Of a stretch of 64,000 bases of DNA, positions 26,042-35,230 are shown one piece after another. This DNA is from Chitinophagaceae bacterium. Lineage in GTDB: Bacteria > Bacteroidota > Bacteroidia > Chitinophagales > UBA10324. Every line of letters begins with the position of its first letter. The stretch's first letter is position 1. A model generated the notes under the pieces. That model was not told the origin of the DNA and ran no database searches. It was given only the letters and a program-made list of their open reading frames with translations. Position numbers and translations under genes: made by a program. The stretch lies in contig JADKFU010000005.1 of the NCBI GenBank assembly GCA_016717285.1, forward strand, positions 1,472,501-1,536,500. Direction: 5' to 3'.

Positions 26042-26707
26042 CTACTCAATTGAACGATTGAGGAAGCAGATAAACGGATACATTTCTTTGAATACGCCTG
26101 TAATTTTTTTGACGAAATTTCTTGAAAGGACCTCTTCATCAGTCATCGCTGCTGCGGCTACAAAACTTCGTAATTTCAGGTATTCAATGGAGGGATTTTC
26201 CGGGGTATAACTTTTGGGAGGTCGTACCAGTTTACCTTCCTGATCAAGGTCTCCAAATGTTTTCCTGAAGGATTTGGAATTTAGGATCTTCTTAAAATCT
26301 CCGAAGTTGTAATCTATTTCCTGGCGAATCTTTGCCAGTTCCGGCGCTTCAGGCATCCAGATTCCTCCACCAGTAAAGCTGCTTCCAGGCTGCACATGCA
26401 AGTAGTAACCAGCCGAAGGAGCATTCTTTCCTCCTTTAGATATTGACGCGCCGATATTGATCTTATAAGGGGCTTTATTTGTAGAAAACCGGATGTCGCG
26501 GTTAATCCGGAACAGGCATTTCTTTGCTTCGAGTTGTGCTACTGTAGGATCAAAGCGGGAAATGCTGTTGATGATCTCGGCAACTACCTGCACATAATCA
26601 TTACGGACTGCTTCATAAAGTGGTCTGTTTCTTTCGAACCATTCTTTATTGTTGTTCTTTTTTAGAGCAGAAAGAAATTTTAATGTTTGCGGGTGTAACT
26701 GAGTCAT
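26042..26707 (-). CDS. DUF2461 family protein
   Basis: A 221-residue soluble protein of the DUF2461 (TIGR02453) family, function unknown. Hallmarks are LKFLSALKKNNNKEWFERNR at the N-terminus, the central RINRDIRFSTNKAPYKINIG block, and YYLHVQPGSSFTGGGIWMPE. Length fits (about 220). Conserved Arg and Lys residues in the RDIRFSxNKxPYK motif suggest binding of an anionic ligand, but this is inference. It stands alone on the minus strand. Confidence 0.9.
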   Translation of the reverse strand: MTQLHPQTLKFLSALKKNNNKEWFERNRPLYEAVRNDYVQVVAEIINSISRFDPTVAQLEAKKCLFRINRDIRFSTNKAPYKINIGASISKGGKNAPSAGYYLHVQPGSSFTGGGIWMPEAPELAKIRQEIDYNFGDFKKILNSKSFRKTFGDLDQEGKLVRPPKSYTPENPSIEYLKLRSFVAAAAMTDEEVLSRNFVKKITGVFKEMYPFICFLNRSIE

Positions 26708-27064
26708 GTTTTTTAAATTATGTGGAAGTTATAAAAACGATTTTTTTCATCGGGTTAACAAAACACTATTTATGTTGCAAGATAAATTTTAAGGTCGCAG
26801 AAAAGATGCGACATCATAAAAGTGTTGAATGTAAAAGCCCTCTTTCAAAATCAATAGTTAAAAGTTAACTATTGGTTTTCAAAAAGGGCATGCTTCTACA
26901 TAAGACTATTCGGGCTTAATTCAATTTTCGTGGAAGACTCCGTTATCTACCCAAAAATAAACCCATGTGCCACCCGATGTTGTTGACCAAAGGAATGGAA
27001 TTGAATTGAAGCAATGGGTTACTTTGATTAAACCGATGTCTACAGTGATCTGAAAGATGAAAGG
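26708..27064. other. 357-bp intergenic region with a long hairpin
   Basis: No coding frame is supported. The only structure seen is the 53-nt hairpin at 26837-26889. The remainder is AT-rich. Confidence 0.55.
26837..26889 (-). terminator. Long imperfect hairpin, possible terminator
   Basis: Arms GCCCTCTTTCAAAATCAATA.. and ..TATTGGTTTTCAAAAAGGGC pair over 25 positions with two mismatches and one wobble, around a 3-nt loop. On the minus strand it is followed by only TTTTAC, and it lies 175 bp after the methyltransferase stop, so its role as a terminator is uncertain. Confidence 0.5.
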
Positions 27065-27790
27065 TTAAATTCTTCCTTCAGCAACTACAGAAACGCCTGC
27101 CAGTTTATTAATTCTCCGAATGGGCATTTCCAAAGAACAGATGCCTTTCAATATTCCATTCACAAGTGCGCCTGATGGTTTCATATCCGATTCCGGATGT
27201 TCCTTTTTCGCGGCAAATTTTCTCGATAGCCACACCAATGGAAAGATGGCGCCATAGATATAATAAGTGCTTTGTTTATTGTAACTGCTGTTTGAGAGCA
27301 ATTTGTTCAGCGTGTTTCCGGTGTAACGCCTGTAATGACCAAGATAAACATCATGTCCAGACCAAAGGCTCATAAATGCCGGTACAGTGATGAAGAAATG
27401 ATTGTTATTTCCGGCAGTGTTTTTTTTAATGGCGCTGAGCATGGCATGATCATCTTCGAGATGTTCCAGCACGTCCATCATTACCACTACGGAATTTTCA
27501 ATGATTGGCGGAAGTGAAAGTGTTTTTTCAATGAGCTGATTCCGGGTGGTTGCAATTTCTTCATTGGAATATCCAATATCAACAAGGTAAATTTTTGCAA
27601 TCAGTCCGGGTATTTGTTCCTGTAACTCATACATGAAAAATCCGGAACCCGAACCGACATCAATAAGTGTCAATGGGATTTTTTTTTCATTGAATATTTT
27701 CTTTACATAATTCACGAGCGGAATTTTTTTCGATTGGTAGTACCAATGAATTTTGGGATCAACACCGCTTTCCAGTTCTTTCAGGTCCAT
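27065..27790 (-). CDS. SAM-dependent methyltransferase
   Basis: A 241-residue class I methyltransferase. Motif I is LIDVGSGSGFFMYEL (about residues 39-53), the acidic end of strand 2 is KIYLVDIGYS, and strand 4 is VVMMDVLEHLED (about 102-113), as in the Methyltransf_11/23 group that often modifies lipid or glycan precursors. The later FITVPAFMSLWSGHDVYLGH and HYRRYT are shared by many such enzymes found beside polyprenyl-phosphate glycosyltransferases. Its start is 51 bp after the stop of the GT2/GT-C/TPR gene, so the two probably act together. Confidence 0.85.
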   Translation of the reverse strand: MDLKELESGVDPKIHWYYQSKKIPLVNYVKKIFNEKKIPLTLIDVGSGSGFFMYELQEQIPGLIAKIYLVDIGYSNEEIATTRNQLIEKTLSLPPIIENSVVVMMDVLEHLEDDHAMLSAIKKNTAGNNNHFFITVPAFMSLWSGHDVYLGHYRRYTGNTLNKLLSNSSYNKQSTYYIYGAIFPLVWLSRKFAAKKEHPESDMKPSGALVNGILKGICSLEMPIRRINKLAGVSVVAEGRI

Positions 27791-27841
27791 TTCAGGAAGG
27801 ATTCAATTTTTTTATGAAGAAGAAAATGTGGTTGCAAATAT

Positions 27842-30670
27842 TTATTGTTGTCCTGCCTGTTGAAACTGCTTCACCACATCGAAGTACCTTTGTGCTGTTG
27901 CATTATCACCCTTTTGCTGGTAAATGAGTCCGAGATAATAATAGGGTTGAGGATTATTCGGATTGGCTTCCAGCGATTGATTCAACAATTGAATGGCCTG
28001 CTCTGTTTTTCCGCTTTGCGCATAGGCTAGTCCAAGCAGGCTGAGTGCCGTGAAATTGGCAGGATAAACCTGCAGCGATTGTGTAATGGATTGAATAGCT
28101 TTTTGCGGTTCATTCAATTGCAGTTGCGAAGTGCCAAGACCTGCCAGTGCTTCTTCATTCTTCGGATCATACTGCACTGCTTTACTGTATAGCGAATCTG
28201 CAACAATAAAATTTTTCTTTTCCAATTCTTCAGCCGCGTAAAAATCTGATTTGTCTTTACGTTCTACCACAATACTTAATGGCACTTCATCTGCTTTTGC
28301 TTCATAAATTGTATGGGTGTTGGGCCACGATTTATTTTTCAGTTGTGACTGATCAATAAACCGTGAATAAAAAATGCCATAGTCCCAGTCTTTTGAAGCC
28401 CTTGAATAATAACGAACGTAAATCACTTTCACTTTTGCAGTATCATTTCTGAAATAATACTTCACAGGTTCGATACAATTGGTAGCAACGGTAATCTTTT
28501 TTTCACCACCCATCAACTCCTTTTGTGCGTGAAACCAATCGGTTGATTCGCGGATGCTGTTCATCCAGTAATCTGTTTCATAATTTCCATAAGCGCCTTT
28601 AATGCCTCCGGTTAATTCATTGAAGTAACAATATTCATCCGGATGATTTTTTATCGACCAGGAGAGCGGGAAAAATATACCGATCAATAACAGGGCTGCA
28701 AGGGCACCACGTACGTTTGCATTTTTTGCTGAACGAAATAAGAAATCAAAAAACAAAGCGGCCAAAACTGTTATCAGGGGAACGATAAAAAGAAAGTGAC
28801 GTAGCCCGTCGTACAGTGAAGATTTTTTATAGACCGCATAGGCCCACGGAAAAATGATTACAAAAATGAGCAGCAGCATATATTCCCACCTGAAATATTT
28901 TCTTGCTGCCAGCGTGCTCACCACCATCAGTGCTGCAGGAATCAGAATGATCAAAGGAGTAGTGATGGAAATCCACACAGGAATATAATTCCATGGAACC
29001 TCATTCGACATGATGTGTTTACCATCAAAAAGAATTCTGATGGTAGTAGAAAAATTCTGCATCTCGCCCAACGCTTTAAATGGATTGCTGAAAGGAGCAG
29101 CCAGTCCATAAGGCCAGAACAAAAGAGATCCAAAATATCCTGCTGCAGATACCATCACAAGATGTTTAATGATGCGGATATAATTTCCCTGTTCTTTTAT
29201 TTTTTCTCGTAGTTGCTTATTAAAAATCCATTCTGTAAACAGGAATACGATTAAGATGCCGACCAATATCAAACCACCTACGCGAATACCAATTGCGACT
29301 GCAATACCAACCGATGCATAAATTAATGTTCTCACGGATGGGTTGGGCAGTTCCTGTATCCATTTAAAGAATTGGTAAATAGAAAATGCGTAGGCAGCCG
29401 CGAATGGAATGTCCTTTGGATTATTCATTGATTGCCCGAACAATTGCGGGGAGATGGCCAGCAACACCAAAGCTATGAATCCGCTTCGCCAGCTTCCGAG
29501 TCGCTTAGCAATTAAGGCAGCGAAGAAGATCATTAGAAATCCGAAGATGGCATTCAGTAAATGGCGCATGTCATACGGGTCCAGCACGCCGATATAACGA
29601 TTGGCTGCAGCGCAGAGCATATCGAAAAAACCACCGTAGAAATAAAGATTTTTGAATTCGAGTGCAGCATGGTCTTTTCCAAATGTGGTAAAGTAATCGA
29701 GCACTTTTTCACCGTAATCTTTCTGCACTCTTTCATCTCCGGTAATTCCAAACTGAAAGCTCAGTGTGGTCATGATAAAAAACAGAAGCACTGACGAAAC
29801 TGAAAACAACATCCTGAAAAGTGCATCCTGCTTTTCTGCCGGCTCAAATGAAATATCTTTATTTTTTGCAGAAAGCATGGCAAGCGGAGTGCTGATGTAG
29901 TAATTCCATTTTAAACGAATGGAGACAGCCAGCACACTTAAAAACATCGGTAGCGAATCTTTTAAGGGCGAAATTTTGCTGCCTGACTGAGCTTCCCATT
30001 TCACAGGCATGTCTGTTACTGCAATATTATTTTGTTCCGCCCGGTACAACAGCTCCACATCATGCGCCCAACCGGTGGAAACCTGGGCAGCAAATAATTT
30101 CTTTGCAACATCAGCGGGATACAGTTTAAATCCGCATTGCGTGTCGCGATGGCGGAGAGGAGTGAGGAGGCGAACACAAAAATTAAAGATGCGACCTGTC
30201 CATCTGCGGGAACTTACTTCAGTGATTTTTGAATCAGCGTGTTCTCGCGATGCGATCCATATCTCATTTTCCGGTAACTTATTATTGTTGATGGACAGCC
30301 ACTTTTCCAATTCGGCCGGTCTTGCGGACATATCGGCATCCAGTGTTAGCACATGAGAGCCAGCAGCCGCTTCCACTCCTTTTTTTAAAGCTGCACCCTT
30401 TCCCTGGTTTTTATCCATAAGGATGAGGCTGCATTTACCTGCTTCCTGCTGACTTTTTATGAATTCGTTGGTCTTAAGTGAATTTACGGTTCCATCAGTG
30501 CTGCCATCATCCACCACAATTATTTCATAGCTCAGGATTCCTTTTTTTACAAATTCCTGCAGGCCGCTCACTAATTGTTCGATGCGGTTTTCTTCATTGT
30601 AGCAGGGAATGATCAGCGATATTTTCCCATCGTTTTTTGCAAGAAGATTATTTTTTTTTGATACTGCCAT
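27842..30670 (-). CDS. Fusion: GT2 glycosyltransferase, GT-C membrane glycosyltransferase and TPR domain
   Basis: A 942-residue three-part protein. Residues about 15-245 are a GT2 domain like dolichyl/polyprenyl-phosphate glucosyl- or mannosyltransferase: SLIIPCYNEENRI, IIVVDDGSTDGT, LTLDADMSARP (the DxD motif), and RHRDTQCGFKLYPADVA. Residues about 285-720 are a GT-C-type polytopic part with around twelve helices and an early acidic loop (FGITGDERVQKDYGEKVLDY), resembling GT39/ArnT-like transferases. Residues about 810-935 carry three to four TPR units (EEALAGLGTSQLQLN, PQPYYYLGLIYQQKGD). The parts suggest one enzyme that loads a sugar on a lipid carrier and then transfers it, with the TPR as an acceptor or partner site. 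Confidence 0.85.
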   Translation of the reverse strand: MAVSKKNNLLAKNDGKISLIIPCYNEENRIEQLVSGLQEFVKKGILSYEIIVVDDGSTDGTVNSLKTNEFIKSQQEAGKCSLILMDKNQGKGAALKKGVEAAAGSHVLTLDADMSARPAELEKWLSINNNKLPENEIWIASREHADSKITEVSSRRWTGRIFNFCVRLLTPLRHRDTQCGFKLYPADVAKKLFAAQVSTGWAHDVELLYRAEQNNIAVTDMPVKWEAQSGSKISPLKDSLPMFLSVLAVSIRLKWNYYISTPLAMLSAKNKDISFEPAEKQDALFRMLFSVSSVLLFFIMTTLSFQFGITGDERVQKDYGEKVLDYFTTFGKDHAALEFKNLYFYGGFFDMLCAAANRYIGVLDPYDMRHLLNAIFGFLMIFFAALIAKRLGSWRSGFIALVLLAISPQLFGQSMNNPKDIPFAAAYAFSIYQFFKWIQELPNPSVRTLIYASVGIAVAIGIRVGGLILVGILIVFLFTEWIFNKQLREKIKEQGNYIRIIKHLVMVSAAGYFGSLLFWPYGLAAPFSNPFKALGEMQNFSTTIRILFDGKHIMSNEVPWNYIPVWISITTPLIILIPAALMVVSTLAARKYFRWEYMLLLIFVIIFPWAYAVYKKSSLYDGLRHFLFIVPLITVLAALFFDFLFRSAKNANVRGALAALLLIGIFFPLSWSIKNHPDEYCYFNELTGGIKGAYGNYETDYWMNSIRESTDWFHAQKELMGGEKKITVATNCIEPVKYYFRNDTAKVKVIYVRYYSRASKDWDYGIFYSRFIDQSQLKNKSWPNTHTIYEAKADEVPLSIVVERKDKSDFYAAEELEKKNFIVADSLYSKAVQYDPKNEEALAGLGTSQLQLNEPQKAIQSITQSLQVYPANFTALSLLGLAYAQSGKTEQAIQLLNQSLEANPNNPQPYYYLGLIYQQKGDNATAQRYFDVVKQFQQAGQQ

Positions 30671-30852
30671 GAAGAAATCAGAAGTTATAAAAGGCGGAAA
30701 ATTAACAGAAAAGATTTACTAACAGAACCTTATCAGGAATAACAAATTCCGAAAATTGATGCTGTATTTTATTCAGCCGACAGTTTTTAATACGGGCAGT
30801 AATATTTCACAACTTATTTTCCCGCAGATAAAAAGTCCTTTAATGAAAAATG

Positions 30853-31854
30853 TCAGTTGTTTTTTAATTCCGAAAGCAACATATCGGTGCTGATAGGTAC
30901 CACGCCGGGATGTTCACAAACCAGTCCGCCGGCCATATTTGCAAGAGTAGCTGCTTCAGGTAATGACAAGCCTGATACAAGACACAGCGTGATGAGTGCA
31001 ATTACTGTATCACCGGCTCCGGAAACATCTGAGATATGCCGTTTGTGAGCTGAGAAAATACCAGCATCTTTTTTGGAATGAAAGAAAATGCCCATTTCCG
31101 AAAGCGTGATCAGCGTTATTTTATTACCGAGCCTTTGCATCAGTTCATCCGAAACATTTAACAGGGATGCTGAATTAATTTCAGTGATTTCCTTGTTGAA
31201 GGCGTCTCTTATTTCACGAAGATTTGGTTTGAAGAGGTCAATGTTTTTATAGGTGAAGAAGTTCTTTTTCTTGGGATCCACTGCTGTAAACACTTTTTTC
31301 TTTCTGCAAAGGGCAATGATGTTGGAGATCAGTTTTTCAGTAAGCACACCTTTGTTATAATCTTCAAAAATGAGCGCTGCCGGTTTTTCGACCATAATCA
31401 TTTCTGAGATCTTTTTGATTAACCATTGTTCATCAATTGTATTCAGGTCTGTGGTGTCCTCTGCATCATAACGCAGCATCTGATGATTACGGCTGAGTAC
31501 TCTGGTTTTTACGGAGGTGATTCGTTTTGATGACGAAAGTAGTCCGGCACCTGCCATTCCATTTTTTTTAAGAATGCGGCGGACAGACTTTGAAGCCACG
31601 TCATTTCCAATAACAGAACAAAGTAGTGGAGTAGCTCCGAGTGATTTCAGGTTAAGCGCCACATTGGCGGCACCACCCAAACGTTCGTCTTTTTCTTCAA
31701 TGGAAACAACAGGAACAGGCGCTTCGGGAGAGATGCGATTCACACTGCCACGCAGATACACATCGAGCATCACATCGCCTACTACGATTATTTTAGAACC
31801 TATAAATTTCTTTATGATGTTCTGAATGTCCAAATCAAATTTCGTGTGAGGCAT
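30853..31854 (-). CDS. D-glycero-beta-D-manno-heptose-7-phosphate kinase type (RfaE1-like) PfkB carbohydrate kinase
   Basis: A 333-residue PfkB-fold kinase most like the kinase half of HldE/RfaE. The start of the fold is KIIVVGDVMLDVYLRGSVNR, followed by RISPEAPVPVV, which is characteristic of heptose-phosphate kinases, and GGAANVALNLKSLGA (residues 60-74). The catalytic GAGD motif is at SGAGDTV (Asp282). The nucleotidyltransferase half is absent, as in organisms where the two activities are separate genes. It would supply ADP-heptose for lipopolysaccharide core or another glycan. It starts one base after the aminotransferase stop. Confidence 0.87.
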   Translation of the reverse strand: MPHTKFDLDIQNIIKKFIGSKIIVVGDVMLDVYLRGSVNRISPEAPVPVVSIEEKDERLGGAANVALNLKSLGATPLLCSVIGNDVASKSVRRILKKNGMAGAGLLSSSKRITSVKTRVLSRNHQMLRYDAEDTTDLNTIDEQWLIKKISEMIMVEKPAALIFEDYNKGVLTEKLISNIIALCRKKKVFTAVDPKKKNFFTYKNIDLFKPNLREIRDAFNKEITEINSASLLNVSDELMQRLGNKITLITLSEMGIFFHSKKDAGIFSAHKRHISDVSGAGDTVIALITLCLVSGLSLPEAATLANMAGGLVCEHPGVVPISTDMLLSELKNN

Positions 31855-31855
31855 G

Positions 31856-33049
31856 TCACTTTAATTTTGCCAACGCAACTTTTATTCTATTAAGCGCTTC
31901 CGTCAGCTTCTCTTCCGATGTTGCATACGAAATTCTTACACAGTTCTCATTTCCGAATGCCGCACCCGGAACAAGAGTTACATGTGCATGATAAATGAGA
32001 TAGTTGCAAAGGTCATTTCCATTCATCATAATTTGTTCTCCATTTGATAAACCGAAGAATGAGCTAACATCCGGAAACACATAAAATGCGCCTCCGGGAT
32101 GATTGCATTTAATCCCTGGAACATCGGCCAGCATTTTCAGCACAAGGTTGCGTCGTTTTTCAAACTCGGCGCTCATCTTTGCCGTTTCCGTTTGATCACT
32201 GGTAATAGCTGCAAATGCGGCACGCTGTGCTATCGAGCAGGTGCCTGAAGTAATCTGTCCCTGCATTTTCTCACAAGCCTTTGCAATCCACAAGGGTGCA
32301 CCTATATATCCCACACGCCACCCGGTCATCGCATATGCTTTTGAGCAACCGTTTACCACAATCACGCGGTCCTTCATGGCATCAAACTGCGCGATGCTTT
32401 CATGCTTTCCTGTAAAATTGATGTGCTCATAAATTTCATCTGAAATCACGAAGATCCCGGGATGCCTCGCAAAGACATCAGCAAATGCTTTTAATTCTTC
32501 TTTGCTGTAAACGGTGCCTGAAGGATTACAAGGAGAAGAGAAGCAGAAAATTTTGGTGCGAGGGCTGATGGCTTCTTCCAGTTCTTGCGGAGTAATCTTA
32601 AAATTATTTTCAACTGTAGAAGGGATCAGCACCATATTACCTTCGCCCAGCTTGATTATTTCGCGGTAGCTCACCCAATACGGGCTTGGAAGAATCACCT
32701 CATCTCCCGGATCAAGCATGACCATCATTACATTGGCAATGGATTGTTTGGCGCCGGTGCTTACGATAATCTGTTCGGGTGTAAAATTAAGGTTGTTTTC
32801 CTGGGTGAATTTTTCTGAAATGGCTTGTCGCAAATCAAGATAACCTGCTACCGGAGGATATTTCGTAAAACCGTCATCAATGGCCTTTTTAGCAGCATCT
32901 CCAATATGCTTCGGAGTTTGAAAATCCGGTTCACCTAAGCTAAGGTCAATGATATCATATCCTTTGCTCCTCAACTCGCGGCTCAGCTTTGCCATCTGTA
33001 AAGTCTCAGATTCTGCCAGCCTTGTTATCCTGTGTGAAAGTACTTCCAT
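31856..33049 (-). CDS. Pyridoxal-phosphate aminotransferase, class I/II (aspartate aminotransferase-like)
   Basis: A 397-residue fold-type I aminotransferase of the AspC Ib group. Visible are IIDLSLGEPDFQTP near the N-terminus, GAKQSIANVMMVMLDPGDEV, the PLP aspartate region in ISDEIYEHINF, and the Schiff-base Lys237 in NGCSKAYAMTGWRVGY. The C-terminal arginine that holds the substrate alpha-carboxylate is in NCVRISYATS. It most likely transfers amino groups between aspartate or another amino acid and 2-oxoglutarate; exact substrate is not certain. The start is followed upstream by a TATTTTTG -7 box. It precedes the heptose kinase by one base. Confidence 0.9.
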   Translation of the reverse strand: MEVLSHRITRLAESETLQMAKLSRELRSKGYDIIDLSLGEPDFQTPKHIGDAAKKAIDDGFTKYPPVAGYLDLRQAISEKFTQENNLNFTPEQIIVSTGAKQSIANVMMVMLDPGDEVILPSPYWVSYREIIKLGEGNMVLIPSTVENNFKITPQELEEAISPRTKIFCFSSPCNPSGTVYSKEELKAFADVFARHPGIFVISDEIYEHINFTGKHESIAQFDAMKDRVIVVNGCSKAYAMTGWRVGYIGAPLWIAKACEKMQGQITSGTCSIAQRAAFAAITSDQTETAKMSAEFEKRRNLVLKMLADVPGIKCNHPGGAFYVFPDVSSFFGLSNGEQIMMNGNDLCNYLIYHAHVTLVPGAAFGNENCVRISYATSEEKLTEALNRIKVALAKLK

Positions 33050-33067
33050 GAAATAAATTTAAAGGGT

Positions 33068-33075
33068 CAAAAATA
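33068..33075 (-). promoter_or_regulatory. Possible -7 box (TATTTTTG)
   Basis: On the minus strand TATTTTTG fits TAnnTTTG and ends 18 bp before the aminotransferase ATG. The matching -33 element is not clear. Confidence 0.4.
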
Positions 33076-33261
33076 GGAAAATCATTGAAGGGGTTTCTGA
33101 GGACACGATTAATTGTATGATCAGTTATTTTATTTCGATTATTTGATGAAATAATGTAAATGGCAATCTGACAATTAAACAATTAAACAATAACCAATTG
33201 CTGAATAGCAGTCCTCTGGTCTGGACAGGATTTAATAGTATCGCAGCGTGATTTATTTCGA

Positions 33262-33293
33262 TTGCCGACAACAAATTTCAATGATTATATTTG
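33262..33293 (+). promoter_or_regulatory. Bacteroidota promoter, TTG-21-TATATTTG
   Basis: TTG at 33262-33264, a 21-bp spacer and TATATTTG at 33286-33293 match the Bacteroidota primary-sigma consensus well. The predicted start site is about 100 bp upstream of the tRNA, so it probably drives a precursor that is processed. Confidence 0.7.
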
Positions 33294-33398
33294 CAGGCTT
33301 AAAATCCAACCATTGAATTAAAGAAATGAGGGTCATGCGCTTACTTTCGTTGTGTAACGTCGTAGAATTTGATCCGGTAAGCGCTTCCGGAAACACAT

Positions 33399-33472
33399 GG
33401 CGAGGTAGCTCAGATGGTTAGAGCGTCGGATTCATAACCCGGAGGTCGAGGGTTCAACTCCCTCTCTCGCTA
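33399..33472 (+). tRNA. tRNA-Met (anticodon CAT)
   Basis: The 74-nt cloverleaf has acceptor GGCGAGG pairing with TCTCGCT (G-T at both ends), D stem GCTC/GAGC, anticodon loop TTCATAA with CAT, and T arm GAGGG-TTCAACT-CCCTC. The anticodon stem has a C:A mismatch next to the loop, as in other Bacteroidota elongator tRNA-Met. CAT could also denote a lysidine-modified tRNA-Ile, but the arm sequences favour elongator Met. The genomic 3' end does not encode a full CCA, so the CCA enzyme encoded next is needed. Confidence 0.95.
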
Positions 33473-33547
33473 CAGTGGAATGTTGAAAACCTGTTACCTG
33501 CAATCCATTTTTCTGCAGTAATCATTTTCAGCATTTTATTTTTTCTT

Positions 33548-33588
33548 AAAATGGCTCCCGGATTTTTTTGCGGGAGCCATTTTATTTT
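33548..33588 (+). terminator. Rho-independent terminator downstream of tRNA-Met
   Basis: AAAATGGCTCCCG (33548-33560) pairs perfectly with 33571-33583 around a 10-nt T-rich loop and is followed by ATTTT. The in-frame ATG at 33551 lies inside this stem, which argues that the CCA-enzyme gene starts downstream of it. Confidence 0.9.
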
Positions 33589-33595
33589 AAGCAGG

Positions 33596-35149
33596 ATGGA
33601 AAGAATGAATTTGGCTGCACAATTTTTCTTCTCCTATGTAAGTACCGCGATTAAAAGTAAAGATGAAAATGAAAGGTCACAAAATTCCACATTGTTGAAG
33701 CTAACCAAAATAAAAAAGCAGTTTGTTCCGCTCATCGTTTCTCCTGAAGAAGAAAAAATAATGGCAGTGATGAGTGCTTGCGCGAAAGAACTTCACATAG
33801 AGACTTACCTGGTAGGTGGTTATGTACGTGATCAGGTGTTGCAACGTCCTTCAAAAGACATTGACGTAACAGTGGTGGGAAGCGGAATTGATTTTGCAAA
33901 ATATGTTGCGACTAAAGTAGTGCCTGCACCATCTTTGGCCGTCTATAAAAATTTTGGGACCGCACTTTTGAAGCATGAAGATTTTGAAGTGGAATTCGTG
34001 GGAGCCAGGAAAGAATCTTACCGCGCAGATTCGCGGAAACCAATTGTTGAAGATGGTACTTTACTCGAAGACCTTAGTCGACGAGATTTTACCATGAACG
34101 CGCTGGCCATCAGTTTGAATGATGCAGACTATGGTATGTTGCTGGATGCATTTGAGGGGCTGAATGATATCAGTAAGAAAACAATCAGGACACCACTCGA
34201 TCCTGATATTACGTTCTCTGATGATCCTTTGCGGATGATGCGTGCCATTCGTTTTGCTACACAACTTAAGTTTACGATTGATGTTAAAACTTTTGCTGCT
34301 ATTTCGAGAAACAAAGAAAGAATTCAAATCATTTCGCAAGAAAGAATCGCGGAAGAACTGAATAAAATCATCAGCTCTCCTAAACCTTCCATAGGTTTTG
34401 ATTTGCTGTTTAAAAGCGGGTTGTTGCAGCTTATCTTTCCTGAATTTGTGCAGTTATATGGTGTAGAACATCTGGAAGGAAAGGGTCATAAGGATAATTT
34501 TTACCACACGTTGCAAGTGCTGGACAATGTAGCGGATCGCAGCAACGATTTGTGGCTTCGGTGGGCAGCCGTATTACATGATATTGCAAAGCCCGATACG
34601 AAACGGTTTGAAAAAAATCACGGATGGACGTTTCATGGCCATGAAGTGGTAGGGTCAAGGAAGGCGGCAGCTATCTTCAGAAAATTTCATTTGCCGTTGA
34701 ATGAAAAACTACAGTTTGTGCAAAAAATGGTGTTGCTTCATTTGAGGCCCATCAGTTTATCAAAAGAGCAGGTTACTGATTCTGCTATCAGGCGATTGTT
34801 GTTTGAAGCCGGGGAAGATGTTGATTCACTTATGATTTTATGTGAATCGGATATTACTTCCAAGAATGAAAATAAGGTGCGTAAGTATTTGCAGAATTTC
34901 CAATTGGTGCGTGAAAAAATGGTGGAGGTGGAAGCGAAAGATCAGATGCGCAACTGGCAACCACCGATCACCGGGGAATTGATAATGAAAACTTTTAACA
35001 AACCACCTGGAAGAGAAATTGGCAGGATCAAGGATGCAGTGCGTGAAGCAATACTGGATGGGAAAATTGCAAATAATTTTGAGGAAGCGTTTAATTTTAT
35101 GGTAGAAAAAGCTTCAGAGTCAGGATGGACACCCGTGACAGAAAATTAA
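33596..35149 (+). CDS. CCA-adding enzyme/tRNA nucleotidyltransferase with HD domain
   Basis: About 517 residues. It adds or repairs the 3'-terminal CCA of tRNAs. The nucleotidyltransferase head has LVGGYVRDQVLQRPSKDIDVTVVG and the RRDFTMNALAISL block; the neck follows with IRTPLDPDITFSDDPLRMMRAIRFA (quoted in part: FSDDPLRMMRAIRF). The C-terminal part has an HD phosphohydrolase signature in WAAVLHDIAKPDTKRF. The frame extends to an ATG at 33551 inside the tRNA terminator stem, so I prefer the ATG at 33596 (33605 is also possible). It follows tRNA-Met and is two genes upstream of miaA. Confidence 0.92.
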   Translation: MERMNLAAQFFFSYVSTAIKSKDENERSQNSTLLKLTKIKKQFVPLIVSPEEEKIMAVMSACAKELHIETYLVGGYVRDQVLQRPSKDIDVTVVGSGIDFAKYVATKVVPAPSLAVYKNFGTALLKHEDFEVEFVGARKESYRADSRKPIVEDGTLLEDLSRRDFTMNALAISLNDADYGMLLDAFEGLNDISKKTIRTPLDPDITFSDDPLRMMRAIRFATQLKFTIDVKTFAAISRNKERIQIISQERIAEELNKIISSPKPSIGFDLLFKSGLLQLIFPEFVQLYGVEHLEGKGHKDNFYHTLQVLDNVADRSNDLWLRWAAVLHDIAKPDTKRFEKNHGWTFHGHEVVGSRKAAAIFRKFHLPLNEKLQFVQKMVLLHLRPISLSKEQVTDSAIRRLLFEAGEDVDSLMILCESDITSKNENKVRKYLQNFQLVREKMVEVEAKDQMRNWQPPITGELIMKTFNKPPGREIGRIKDAVREAILDGKIANNFEEAFNFMVEKASESGWTPVTEN

Positions 35150-35230
35150 TCTTTTTTGTATTGTTCTGTTTAGGTTTATTGGTTTCTTTGCAGGAGCATT
35201 TTAATTAAATCACACAAAAGAATTGATGGC

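Larger units (their letters stand above)
33050..33398. other. 349-bp intergenic region upstream of tRNA-Met
   Basis: AT-rich sequence with the aminotransferase promoter box at its left end, a short ACAATTAA octamer repeat (33171-33186) and the tRNA promoter at 33262-33293. No coding frame is supported. Confidence 0.6.

Noticed and set aside
33399..33472. Initiator tRNA-Met
   Set aside because: The acceptor and anticodon stems do not show the initiator features (unpaired first base pair with three G-C pairs next to the anticodon loop).
33551..33595. N-terminal extension of the CCA-adding enzyme
   Set aside because: The extension would be encoded by the terminator stem of the tRNA unit and has no family counterpart.
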